Origin: a virus
Virus record (IMG/VR): IMGVR_UViG_3300022902_001182
Location: 1-56,158 of that record
Reading direction: 5' to 3' (one strand)
Length of the DNA stretch: 56,158 nt
The stretch's first letter is position 1. Each line of letters opens with the position of its first letter. The notes beneath the pieces were generated by a model that worked only from the letters and a program-made list of their open reading frames with translations, had not been told where the DNA came from and did not search any database. Positions 9,675 through 19,339 of the stretch are shown here, one piece after another. The position numbers were made by a program, and so were the translations under genes.

Positions 9675-11465
9675 TTACCTAATAACTCCTTGAATATTTT
9701 CATCTGGAAACAGCAATTCTGCAACTGCATTTGCTGGGATTTTTATATATCTTCCATCATCAGATAAATTTGAGTCCATGTTGTGGTAAGAGGAGGAATA
9801 GACACCTCCGGACTTACTTTCTATTTCAACGGTTGTGGTATCCACAACACCAGGGATAGAATTTAGTGCTTTGTAAAAGTCCGTTATATAAATTGGATCG
9901 CCAAAGTTTTTCTTTATATTGATTACAGAATCTTTTATTTTATCTACACAATCGCTTAGTACTTCATACTTGTTTGCTGTGGCATCAACTATCACCTCAA
10001 AGTTAACCCCGTAATTAATTATTTTTCCATCCATAATGTCTAGTGTATCATTCATCATCCGGTAAGAGTTCAACCAGTTTTTAAGGTTTGTCTTGAGTGT
10101 AGTATTGGCAATAGACAAATCACCCTCACTATCTTCGGACAAGACATACAAATTTAGATTTCTTTTGTTGGAGTCGCTGTCTCTTATTATATTGACTCGG
10201 CGAATTCTTCCGAATTTTGAGGGTAATCTATAGCATAACGAGATATAATCTGTTTTTGTTACTGCTCTATTTTGAGAGGCGTATGCCGAATAGGCACGTT
10301 CTCGTATTTCTTCGGGCAGCAAGACGCTTGTATCACCGGTTATCGGCGAATCGTTGGAAGTTTCCAAAGACTGTATTATCTCAGTCATTGTATTCCGGTT
10401 CAAACTTGAGCGCTCTTTGAACACTAAATCTGGGTTGACCACCGAGTTGACTGCTCCGCTCTTCGCATTAGCATTTTCCTGGGTATTTGAACGATACTTT
10501 ATTATCAAGGTTGTGTTCTCGGGAACAACTCCGAACTTATCACTGGTAATCAAATTCGTTGGATCAAAGGTTACATCTGTGGTGTGTGTCCTGCCAACGA
10601 CATCAAGTACAACATCTGCCGGGTCGGAAATCAAATCGCTTGTTAGATTTTCCGAGGATCCATATCCAAATTGTATTGATACATTTCCAATAGCATCATA
10701 TTCCGTTGTAAATCTTCGTGGCACTGATTTAGATTTTAGAACATATGGAACTGTCTCTTTTTCATCTCCATAATTTGGAACTTGGGAGATGACCGTGTCT
10801 TGGGATAAAAAATCAACTTCGTAATATTCATTTCCCTGAGAGTCTGTTACTGATAATATTTCGGAAACGTTCTCGGCATCTATTTCTGCTTTGAAAAATC
10901 TCTGGTAGTCTTCAACAATTAGAGATGTTTCTAACTCTTGCCCCGAAAGTATTTGTCCAAATGCCTTCACAGCATACCAAGTTGGGGAGCCGGTGGAAGA
11001 ATCAACTCTTGCTACAGTTATTTCATTACTGGTATTGGAGAAATTTACATTCTCGTTCAAAGTGTATACATTGCCGCCGTCAGAAGATAGAAGAGCGCCT
11101 CTCTTCAATATCGGAAAATAATCTAAATCTGGTCCGCCGGTTGTAGACGCTGGCACTAAAATATAAAAAGTAGCGGTACCGGTGGAAGAAGCAGCGCCGG
11201 GCATCTTGAAGCCCATTTGTTTAGAGAGGCGAATAATATTTTGATATTCTAGAGCGCTGTCCAGGTAACTCTCGTTTGCCTGATAATCTGCATAAAACGA
11301 AAGTTGGTCTCCGATATATGCTACCATATCTAGCATAAGAGCACCGAAGGAGGCTTCGTTAAAATCCTTATAAGTTGACGGATAATATCTCTTGGCATAA
11401 TTGACAAGATCATTTTTTATGTTTTTAAAATCTCTGTTTGTATAAGATATGGGTCTTTTCGGCAT
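9675..11465 (-). CDS. 6: Baseplate wedge protein, T4 gp6-like (Baseplate_J family)
   Basis: 596 aa, close to T4 gp6 in length. The N-terminus (SYTNRDFKNIKNDLVNYAK, then FGALMLDMVAYIGDQLSFYADY) is the typical gp6/Baseplate_J opening, where an LxDxxAYxxDxLxYY-like segment is conserved. The C-terminal third has the usual KTDYISLCYRLPSKFGRIRRV segment and a late IYITDFYKALNSIPGVVDT stretch. In T4, gp6 dimers form the inner ring of the baseplate wedge and drive the hexagon-to-star change on infection. The gp25-like gene lies just upstream, as expected for wedge partners. The start is ATG at 11465 with GGGGAAG a few bases upstream. A 48-base gap before it holds only this leader and an AT-rich CCTAAATAAA motif. 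Confidence 0.93.
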   Translation of the reverse strand: MPKRPISYTNRDFKNIKNDLVNYAKRYYPSTYKDFNEASFGALMLDMVAYIGDQLSFYADYQANESYLDSALEYQNIIRLSKQMGFKMPGAASSTGTATFYILVPASTTGGPDLDYFPILKRGALLSSDGGNVYTLNENVNFSNTSNEITVARVDSSTGSPTWYAVKAFGQILSGQELETSLIVEDYQRFFKAEIDAENVSEILSVTDSQGNEYYEVDFLSQDTVISQVPNYGDEKETVPYVLKSKSVPRRFTTEYDAIGNVSIQFGYGSSENLTSDLISDPADVVLDVVGRTHTTDVTFDPTNLITSDKFGVVPENTTLIIKYRSNTQENANAKSGAVNSVVNPDLVFKERSSLNRNTMTEIIQSLETSNDSPITGDTSVLLPEEIRERAYSAYASQNRAVTKTDYISLCYRLPSKFGRIRRVNIIRDSDSNKRNLNLYVLSEDSEGDLSIANTTLKTNLKNWLNSYRMMNDTLDIMDGKIINYGVNFEVIVDATANKYEVLSDCVDKIKDSVINIKKNFGDPIYITDFYKALNSIPGVVDTTTVEIESKSGGVYSSSYHNMDSNLSDDGRYIKIPANAVAELLFPDENIQGVIR

Positions 11466-11513
11466 ATAACTTCCCCAGTTTGCTTCAATAATTAGTGTTC
11501 TTATTGGGTTTAT

Positions 11514-11903
11514 TTAGGCTATCGTGAGAGTATCTTTACTGTCCACTGAGCCAAGGTTGTAATTTATGGAAATAGCCACTCTATTTGTATCCTCTCCTAG
11601 TGCGTCAGTTACCGGTGCAAATCTGACATCTTCTATAACAACAAATGGCATAAACCTTCTGGTTTGTTCATTTATTGATACAATAACTTTTTCACGCAGT
11701 CTCGGATCTATATTTTCAAACAACAATCTTTTTAGCCCTACCCCAAAATCTGGTATCATGATTCTTTCACCTGGACTTGTAAGGAGCAGGTTCTTAAAAT
11801 TTTGTTTTACTGTTTGACCAATATTCTTATTCAACCTAAATGGACCATCTATTGGATCGTAGGTTAAAGGTAGCCTTACAGAAATTCCTTCTAACTTTGA
11901 CAT
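11514..11903 (-). CDS. 25: Baseplate wedge protein, T4 gp25-like
   Basis: 129 aa, the usual size for the gp25/GPW family. Landmarks are DPIDGPFRLNKNIGQTVKQNFKNLLLTSPGERIM, abbreviated here as the IGQTVKQNFKNLLLTSPGER core, followed by PDFGVGLKRLLFE and INEQTRRFMPFVVI. In contractile tails this protein bridges the inner baseplate and the first sheath ring. It sits between the 2148-aa protein and the gp6-like gene. About 33 bases separate it from the upstream gene, with AT-rich sequence (ATTTAGGTATAAGG on the minus strand) but no clear sigma70 promoter. Confidence 0.92.
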   Translation of the reverse strand: MSKLEGISVRLPLTYDPIDGPFRLNKNIGQTVKQNFKNLLLTSPGERIMIPDFGVGLKRLLFENIDPRLREKVIVSINEQTRRFMPFVVIEDVRFAPVTDALGEDTNRVAISINYNLGSVDSKDTLTIA

Positions 11904-11936
11904 GTTTCTTTACCGCCTTATACCTAAATATCTCTA

Positions 11937-14900
11937 TTATTCAATTTGGTGACGGGATAACTCATTTTCTAGAGTATCTAAATCCGACAAAATTCTTTCT
12001 TTTCTAAACTCGTAGGTGAATTGTCCATTTATTGGTATGCCCGAGTTTCTTATACTATCATATAGGTCCTGGATATCATCAACGCTATCCATTACGCCCG
12101 GCTGGCCGTAGTCGCCGCCGGCGATATCCTGGAGACCACTAAGCCCTACTGCCATCGTTCTTTGGTCTACACGCGTTCCGATGAGGCGATTTTTCCAGTT
12201 GAAAATAAGGTTTCGGGTCGGCGCGTCCTCATCCCTGCCGGCGTCGGCAATGCCATAAGCACTAAATGACGCTAAAATTTCTACTAAATCCGCGAGGAAA
12301 TCCTCAATACCATCTTCCAAATCAATTCCCTCTTGAAGGTCTAAACCCCCGAGTCTGAGGAAGTTCTTGAATTCTCTGCTTATATTGTCTACAATATTCT
12401 GAAAAGACTGCGAAGCCGATGACCCGCTAATCATAGCTGTGGAGTAGGTCCTCACCATCCAACTGGCAATGCTCATCCCGTCTAGATCTTGTTCGGCGGC
12501 AGCCTCGGCGGATCTTTCTAAACTATCTGCCTCTCTCCATAGGCGATCATAGGTAGACCTGTGTTCATTTAAAACAGCAATACTTGTAAACAGTAACGAT
12601 GCGCGGATTTCCCTTATCTTCTCTTCTAGCTCGTCAGTACTGAAGAATACTGCCGGTTCGCCGTCAATATTCAAGTATGCTGGAAATTTAGATTGGGGAG
12701 TTGGGTCTGCTGCAATATATTCTTTTAGCTCTTCTATTTCATTGAACTGTGACTGTGGGTCTACAAGTGGCTTAATATCCCTTGATTTAGTAGCAAGTTC
12801 ATAATATAAATGATTAATCGCCACTTTCTCCAAAGTATTTTCGTGTGCCGGTAAAGCTTTAGCACAGTCATACATATCTTCCGGAGTTGATAAGTTTACT
12901 GTTCCATAACGGGTCGCGGCCGGGGTGTCGCGAAGAGACCTTAAAGAATCAGATTCATCGGGGTCGCGAAAGACATCACCGCCATCAAAAAAGTTTGCGA
13001 TGCCGTCGTATACGGAGCCCATCCATGCGCCTATTAGCCAAGGTCCGATCGCCGTCAAAGTGAGTAGAGCGCTGCCCGCGCCGGACCAACTAAATATATC
13101 GTTTCTTGCATCTTCTGATATTGATCCTAGTCCAGAATTTAAAATTGTAGTGACGTGGTTATTATCATATACTCCGGGAGACCACATATTTTGCTTAAGC
13201 TGGTGGGTTCTCAGAAATACAGTGATCGCCCTAGCTTGTTCGGATGCGTTGGGGTGGTCGTTAGCGTCTTTGTAGGCTGCGATGAGAGTTGCGTCTGCAT
13301 CGTCAGACGGTGCCCAGCCTATTAGTCTGGCACGTTCATACCAAGCCCATGGATTAAACTGCATTGATCCGCTCTGAGAATCGGGTGCGCCCATCGCGAT
13401 CGCTAGGTTTTCATGACGAGACATGAAATCGTATTTCAAGGCTGCGATAATAAGTTTCTTTTGCCCGGCAACCGTAGGATATAGAACTCTAAACTCTCTA
13501 AATGTTCTCGGGTTTGAATATATGTGGTTAAACGATACTTTGAATTGGGTCACGTTTTGTTCAAGCTTTATCGGGTTGCCGTCGTCATCTGTTATCGGGT
13601 CGCCAAACTCGTTTGCCGCCCGCTGGAGATAAGAATTAGGGGCATATGAAGTTTGAAGCGTTGCTAGTGGTCCGAACATTCTCTCAAGACTAAATATTCG
13701 CTGTCTTTGTTCTTCAAGAAATTCAATTCTTTTCTCCACTTCTTCCTTTGAATAATATGTATTGCCGCCAATGACAACAGGATACCCATCATATGGGTGA
13801 CTGAAAATTGTAATGTTTTGATCATTGATTGCGCTCAGTAGAGCGTCATCCGCCAAAGCAACCCGCTGTCCAGCATAAAAATTCAGCGATGGGAACTTTT
13901 TAACAAAGTTGACACCCTTGTCATAATGAATAATATTCAGAGCGATTGTTAGAGGTACGGGAACATAATTTTGAAAGACTGCTGAACCCCAAATGGCTGG
14001 GGATATTGGTCCGAGGGAGGACTGTCCGTCTATCAAAGTAGCATTAGATAAAGAAGCTTCTGATAAGTCATATTGGTTATATATATCATCGCCTAGGCTT
14101 CTTAGTCTTTCCGATGTTCCACTTTGGACATATTCTGCTAGTGCGGTGAACCAATCCCCGGTCATATTATCTTCAAAAATGTTTTTGTTTACCGTAGTGG
14201 ATGCTCTGTTAAATTCAAGGCGTTTAAGCATTTGTAGAAAACACTGTTCAACTATATATTCTAATTTTGCCCTCACTGTTTCTTTAGATCTGATATCAAA
14301 TGTAATTTCTGGGGCTGGACCATCCGGATCTTCTTGTCGTACTATTTTATCTTGCCGGTCGTTCGGCATAAAATCTTCAATATATTGGATAGAATTATAA
14401 TATAAATCTAATATGTTTTTTTCTCTCATATCTTTTTCTATTTCTGCTGCCAAATATGAAGAGACCATTTTAACCGTGTCCGGAGTTTTCCAAGACATAT
14501 AGACTCGTGACAGGGGTCCGGCATTCATTAGGAAGTTTACTATCCGGACCTGTATTCCCCCTAATGCAGCAACTGCTATAACCTCTTCATTGGGGTTTAA
14601 ACAGAGCGGGTCGTCCACCGTAGTAAAATTTGGTTCTGCCATAGTGGCGGTGATTTTTCGTAGTTTACGCTGTCCACGATCAGTCAAATAAAAGTTTTTT
14701 AGTTGATCTTTGATTGTCTCGTATGTATTTTCTGCCAGTAAACCAAATTTATATGGGTTCGGGTCTGACGGGTCTAAATGTGCGCTAGCTATAGAAGTTG
14801 CGCCCTTGAGCATACGTCCAATTCTTTCTATACTGTCACCCTGTCCCACAGGGGGATATCCCATTCTCTTCAGCCAAAGGTTTGGGCGTCCATAGGTATT

Positions 14901-17900
14901 ATGCATATCATGTGGGCTTATATTATCACCAGGTTTATTTGTCTCAGATAACTCGAACGACGAGATGAGTTTCATATTTTCACCCGGTGGTTTGTAATAT
15001 ATTCCTACTCTATTCTCTCCCAGAAAAGTAAAGGATGTCTCGCCGGTGTTACCGCCGCTTACAGACCATTTTATATGTCCAGCAGAGGCTTCTGTGGACC
15101 GTAGGTGAGAGGCGATACTAAGTTCTAGGGCAAGCTTTGAATCACCATAAAACTGGTTAGCAGCCTGATACATTTGAGTTTCTTCTATTGGTGTGCCGGC
15201 TAGCGCCTGCGATGGTGCTTTAGCTTGTTGTAAAAGTGCTTCCTTGATTGCGTTAGCTGCTGCATTACTGTAAGAGGAAATCTTCGCCAGAAGGTCTGTA
15301 TAGAATTGCGGTGGTCCGAGAGTGGCTGTAAATTCTTCAATCTCTGCCTGAAACGAGAAATTCGCCTTCATTAGGTCGCATAATCCCTGCACCTTTTTTA
15401 TTTTGGAATCAATTTGTTTATCAATTTGTGCTTCTAGTTGTACCTGAGTTAGCCCCATTGCTACCGGTGTCGGGACTAGCGGGTCGCGAATATCACAATA
15501 AGCCCGGTTTGGATCTAACCCAGGTAAAGAACCAACGATGTCGCCAAGGTGTTCCCCAAGTATTCTATAATATTGTTCTATTTTTTGGGGGGTGAGTCCA
15601 AATGTTGCGTAGATAATATCTCCATATTGGAGAGAGTGTTGGCGCTCGGCGAGTACTAGAGGGTTGCTTAGTTCCTCTCTGGTTAAACCGTCCAAGTTTG
15701 CCTGTCCACGATTGACCATTTCGTCTACAACCCCAACTGTAGATTCGGAAGCATTTGATGCCAATATCCCAAGAACTTCTCCCTTGAGTAAAACATCTGA
15801 AGTATCCTGGTTGAACTGTCTTAGTTGTTCTAGGAGCGGTGGTGAGATTTGCTTATTCTTTGGGTCATCCTCTGTTGGTCTAAAGTAGATGTTTTTTATA
15901 TCTGCCAACTCGGCGATTGCCAATAGATCTATACCACCCTTTTTATCAATCAAATCATTTATTTGAAGCTCACCATAACTTGCTATTTCAGACTCTCTCT
16001 TAAAATCTGGGGTAGGCTTATCCGCCGATTCTTCTGGTCCACAGCCAAGAGCCGCAGAAACTAAATCTTTAAATATCCCCAGAATCAACTGCTCAATATA
16101 ATTTAAAAGAAGCTGCTTAAACTTCTTTCTCCAGGCTTTAAAAAAATCTCTTGTTGGAGATTTAGAGAATTTGATGCCCCTAGGAGGCTTGACAGCGGCT
16201 GTCAGCATTTTACTAGCGCCGGGGGGAACACCAGCGGGATCTAGTATTTGTTCTTTTATGACATCTCCGATAATGTCAAATATACAAAACAGTTCTTGAT
16301 TTATTTCTCTCTCAATCAGCCGGGCAACCTCGTCTGGGTGTTCCGCATAGAATTGTGCCTGTCCGATGACATATTTTGCAGTCTTATCTGAAATTATTTG
16401 GTCACGGAGAATTGTAATAGCAAGCGCAACTAAATCCTTAGTCTTCGCCTTGCGGCTCATCATAGTATATAATCTCATACCATTACGCAGTATGGCTGCT
16501 TGATCCGTGCTACATGATCCTGCGGAAGACGCCAGGACAGAACGGACAGAAGAATACATATCCTTATCCCCGAAAAGGCGGGATCTTACTTTTTCCCTGG
16601 ATCTTGCTGCGGTGATGTGTACCTCGTTGGATGGACGAGTATTTCTCTTTTTAGCTGCTTCTTTTCTTTTATTTTGGACATCTTTAGGGTAAATTACCGG
16701 GGAGGGCCAGGTATAAGTTTGTATGAACTCCATCCACCCAAGTGACTCTTCGTGGTTATCTTTAGTTAGAACCGTGGAAATATCTGGTGAGAAAAATATG
16801 TATCCAAATGTTGTTGGGGAAATATCATAGAAGACTCCCTTAGAGGGTGTTCCCTCTTCGGCTATCTTTGTTATACCGTTTAAGTATATTTTTCCTTCAA
16901 CAACAATGTACTGAAGCTCAAAGCTAGCGCTGAACTTGAACTCTATTTTATCGCTGGCTGCGGGCTGCAGCTTATTCAGCTTAAAAAACTTCTCTAATAC
17001 GGAGTAGAATGTTGATAAACTATCAAGTTCTTTTTTTAGGTCAAGTCCGCTCATTGTAGATGGGTCTGCGCCATTTGCTGTTGCTTGTTCGTGGTATTTT
17101 CCAAGAACACGAACAGTCGCTGCTATATTACTCTTTAGTCCCGAGATAGTGAAGGCAACCTGTCGGTCGGCGCTCATATTTTCAAGAATATATAGAGAGG
17201 TGGCTAAGTTTGAAAGAGTAGAGTCAGCATCTGCCTCTGTCCCGTCAGAAGGTAGCCCATCTATTAGAGCTTTTGATATCTTCCCACTAACTATCCACCT
17301 GCGGGGGGGCGGGGGAATAACTCTTTTGACATTAGAATCAGAAGGAGAATCTTCAGATTCTTTTAGTATTGGACGATCAGGATCTCCATAAAATGTTTCT
17401 ACCGTTGTTCTTCCTAGAATATCCTCATTCTGCCGATTTTCTGGTGTAAACTTCCCCGCAGATCTTAAAATAGCGCCCAGTGCGATACCTTTAAACGTTG
17501 CTATTTTGTCTATCAAGGGGGCGTTGTTTCCAATTGTGCCAAGATCCCATTCGCTGCTATCTAGACTATCCGTTCGTTGGACAAAATAATACATATTATC
17601 GTCGCGACAATAATATGGTTCCGGATTTGGGTTATTGGCAGGAGCGTTGACAAACGGGTTCGTGCCAGTTTTAATATTTTTTGGTGTTGAGCCCTCAGCT
17701 TCTATATCTTCCTCTGCCGCTGAAGCGGGTGCCGGGGTTTCACCAAATGATTTTAATATATCTTTTTTTCTCTGCGATGATATTACATCCGGAGGTGATG
17801 TTAGCTGTGCCCAGTCACTTGAGTCTGGGGTAGACGAAGCGTTGGTTTGGTTATCGGGGTCCTGGAACTCCTCGGTTGTTACTGTTAACAAATTTCTGCC

Positions 17901-18383
17901 ACCAAATGATCCGCCACGAGCAATCATGGCCGTGATTATTCCACCAAGCTGAGTTCTTGATGCCTCGGCAGTAATGGGAGATAAAATCAAGGGTCCACCC
18001 AAAGCGGTGTCAGAAGGGTTAACCGGACTATCTTCTGGGACATCCGTGGCAGGGGCGGTCAGCGATCTAAGAACTTCAGCGTTTTGTGGGTATAGCGCCG
18101 CATAAGCCAAGGCATCAGGGCGAGTTATCATGTTGTTCGGGATACCGTTAGTAGCACCCGCTAGCGGTCCTGTTGCCTCAAGAACTAAACCAATCTTTGG
18201 AAAACTACCATATTTCAGGAAATATAAATGGATGCCGGTTATTATCCATTGGCTTCGGGGAGTTTCGTAATCATAGCTTCCGTTTCTTCCGCCGATTTCA
18301 GAAGTGATCGCCACTTCCGTAGAAGTGAAACTACCAGGAAGTGGGTTGATGATATTTTTTTGGTGGTCGCTGATTCTTGCCAT
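11937..18383 (-). CDS. Giant baseplate-region structural protein (2148 aa), family unknown
   Basis: One continuous 2148-aa frame. It opens with MARISDHQKNIINPLPGS and a segment about peptide and ligand-like folds that I cannot assign. Several regions are hydrophilic and helical (for example the RKEAAKKRNTRPSNE region), and there are many Asp/Pro-rich loops. No enzyme motif is recognised. Its position between the gp5-like/spike genes and gp25/gp6 puts it inside the baseplate block, and its size suggests a large wedge or peripheral baseplate component. In T4 the same neighbourhood has gp53, gp5 and gp7, none this large, so it could be a fusion or a lineage-specific scaffold. Start ATG at 18383 follows the preceding gene by 23 bases. 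Coding certainty is high; function is by context only. Confidence 0.82.
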   Translation of the reverse strand: MARISDHQKNIINPLPGSFTSTEVAITSEIGGRNGSYDYETPRSQWIITGIHLYFLKYGSFPKIGLVLEATGPLAGATNGIPNNMITRPDALAYAALYPQNAEVLRSLTAPATDVPEDSPVNPSDTALGGPLILSPITAEASRTQLGGIITAMIARGGSFGGRNLLTVTTEEFQDPDNQTNASSTPDSSDWAQLTSPPDVISSQRKKDILKSFGETPAPASAAEEDIEAEGSTPKNIKTGTNPFVNAPANNPNPEPYYCRDDNMYYFVQRTDSLDSSEWDLGTIGNNAPLIDKIATFKGIALGAILRSAGKFTPENRQNEDILGRTTVETFYGDPDRPILKESEDSPSDSNVKRVIPPPPRRWIVSGKISKALIDGLPSDGTEADADSTLSNLATSLYILENMSADRQVAFTISGLKSNIAATVRVLGKYHEQATANGADPSTMSGLDLKKELDSLSTFYSVLEKFFKLNKLQPAASDKIEFKFSASFELQYIVVEGKIYLNGITKIAEEGTPSKGVFYDISPTTFGYIFFSPDISTVLTKDNHEESLGWMEFIQTYTWPSPVIYPKDVQNKRKEAAKKRNTRPSNEVHITAARSREKVRSRLFGDKDMYSSVRSVLASSAGSCSTDQAAILRNGMRLYTMMSRKAKTKDLVALAITILRDQIISDKTAKYVIGQAQFYAEHPDEVARLIEREINQELFCIFDIIGDVIKEQILDPAGVPPGASKMLTAAVKPPRGIKFSKSPTRDFFKAWRKKFKQLLLNYIEQLILGIFKDLVSAALGCGPEESADKPTPDFKRESEIASYGELQINDLIDKKGGIDLLAIAELADIKNIYFRPTEDDPKNKQISPPLLEQLRQFNQDTSDVLLKGEVLGILASNASESTVGVVDEMVNRGQANLDGLTREELSNPLVLAERQHSLQYGDIIYATFGLTPQKIEQYYRILGEHLGDIVGSLPGLDPNRAYCDIRDPLVPTPVAMGLTQVQLEAQIDKQIDSKIKKVQGLCDLMKANFSFQAEIEEFTATLGPPQFYTDLLAKISSYSNAAANAIKEALLQQAKAPSQALAGTPIEETQMYQAANQFYGDSKLALELSIASHLRSTEASAGHIKWSVSGGNTGETSFTFLGENRVGIYYKPPGENMKLISSFELSETNKPGDNISPHDMHNTYGRPNLWLKRMGYPPVGQGDSIERIGRMLKGATSIASAHLDPSDPNPYKFGLLAENTYETIKDQLKNFYLTDRGQRKLRKITATMAEPNFTTVDDPLCLNPNEEVIAVAALGGIQVRIVNFLMNAGPLSRVYMSWKTPDTVKMVSSYLAAEIEKDMREKNILDLYYNSIQYIEDFMPNDRQDKIVRQEDPDGPAPEITFDIRSKETVRAKLEYIVEQCFLQMLKRLEFNRASTTVNKNIFEDNMTGDWFTALAEYVQSGTSERLRSLGDDIYNQYDLSEASLSNATLIDGQSSLGPISPAIWGSAVFQNYVPVPLTIALNIIHYDKGVNFVKKFPSLNFYAGQRVALADDALLSAINDQNITIFSHPYDGYPVVIGGNTYYSKEEVEKRIEFLEEQRQRIFSLERMFGPLATLQTSYAPNSYLQRAANEFGDPITDDDGNPIKLEQNVTQFKVSFNHIYSNPRTFREFRVLYPTVAGQKKLIIAALKYDFMSRHENLAIAMGAPDSQSGSMQFNPWAWYERARLIGWAPSDDADATLIAAYKDANDHPNASEQARAITVFLRTHQLKQNMWSPGVYDNNHVTTILNSGLGSISEDARNDIFSWSGAGSALLTLTAIGPWLIGAWMGSVYDGIANFFDGGDVFRDPDESDSLRSLRDTPAATRYGTVNLSTPEDMYDCAKALPAHENTLEKVAINHLYYELATKSRDIKPLVDPQSQFNEIEELKEYIAADPTPQSKFPAYLNIDGEPAVFFSTDELEEKIREIRASLLFTSIAVLNEHRSTYDRLWREADSLERSAEAAAEQDLDGMSIASWMVRTYSTAMISGSSASQSFQNIVDNISREFKNFLRLGGLDLQEGIDLEDGIEDFLADLVEILASFSAYGIADAGRDEDAPTRNLIFNWKNRLIGTRVDQRTMAVGLSGLQDIAGGDYGQPGVMDSVDDIQDLYDSIRNSGIPINGQFTYEFRKERILSDLDTLENELSRHQIE

Positions 18384-18406
18384 TATTAACTCTTTTTTAG
18401 TTTGTT

Positions 18407-19339
18407 TTAGTTTGTATTGTTATAAGCACTACAAATATAGCCCTCACCCCAAGGCCATAAATAGTTTTGTTCTACCATTATACAGTTTTGCTGATGGGCT
18501 AAGATGTCCGTCATAAACGGGGTAACCTTCACAGTAAACTCGTTGAATGCAAAAGCAGCCGCGTCAGGCGATGGAGAGGTTGGGTTTCCGGGAGCAGTAG
18601 TAATATGAGTATGAACTGCGAATGACGCCAACATCCGAGTATAGGTTACAAAGTGAGTTAATAAAAGACCATTTAGGTCGGCGACTAACTCTATAACTTC
18701 GCTAAGTGCCTCAACTGTTTTATCACCTTTTATCAGGGGTTCTAGTTCATAATCGTTATTTCCGGCAATAAGATCAATCCCTTGAATCGCATCTATTTTT
18801 ATTCCCTGTGAGTTATAGTTATCAACTCCGGTTATTAGCTTAATCCCTTCCCTGCCTATTATTCTAACGCCGTCAGCTTTTATTGCAATACCAGAACGAG
18901 AGCCGGGATTTCCCACAAAACCAGCAGCTAAGTTAAAATTCTCATCTATATCGGTTTTCTGACTAACATAAATTCTTGCTGCGTCTAATGAGGTGGACTT
19001 ATTGGTGTATATCTTTTCACCTTTTTCGTTTGTCTCCTTCGCAAAACGGCCAGATAATCCTGCTATGATATCTATACAAGAACTATGAGAATGTCCCTTG
19101 CCACCATAACCACTGCTTTCATCGGACGGGCGGTCGCGACCAATTATAATATATTGCCCGTTTTTTCCTCCTGCAATGTCTGTTTCGTTGTTATGGGGGT
19201 TGTGATAATTTGGATGAGGCTCTACGAGGTTATCATTGTCAAAACCACTATTGTTTTTATAATAATCTTGTACCTTCCCTTTTTCCTCAAGGGTGACGGG
19301 ACTCAGATTTGACATCAAATGAGTATGGATTTTTGCCAT
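18407..19339 (-). CDS. Baseplate spike-associated protein, possibly gp5.4-like or beta-helical (310 aa)
   Basis: 310 aa. The middle carries short alternating hydrophobic strands with G-I-x-I-x-A-x-G-V-x-I-I-G patterns (residues about 145-195), as in the beta-helical parts of gp5/VgrG-type spikes. The N-terminus is His/Asn/Gly-rich (HPNYHNPHNN, GGKGHSHSS), suggesting metal binding, and HTHITTAPG lies near the C-terminus, a motif often seen at the tips of spike proteins. It follows the gp5-like peptidase with stop and start sharing one base (TAATG at 19339-19341). I infer a spike or spike-tip component of the central baseplate hub. An exact family cannot be named. Confidence 0.7.
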   Translation of the reverse strand: MAKIHTHLMSNLSPVTLEEKGKVQDYYKNNSGFDNDNLVEPHPNYHNPHNNETDIAGGKNGQYIIIGRDRPSDESSGYGGKGHSHSSCIDIIAGLSGRFAKETNEKGEKIYTNKSTSLDAARIYVSQKTDIDENFNLAAGFVGNPGSRSGIAIKADGVRIIGREGIKLITGVDNYNSQGIKIDAIQGIDLIAGNNDYELEPLIKGDKTVEALSEVIELVADLNGLLLTHFVTYTRMLASFAVHTHITTAPGNPTSPSPDAAAFAFNEFTVKVTPFMTDILAHQQNCIMVEQNYLWPWGEGYICSAYNNTN

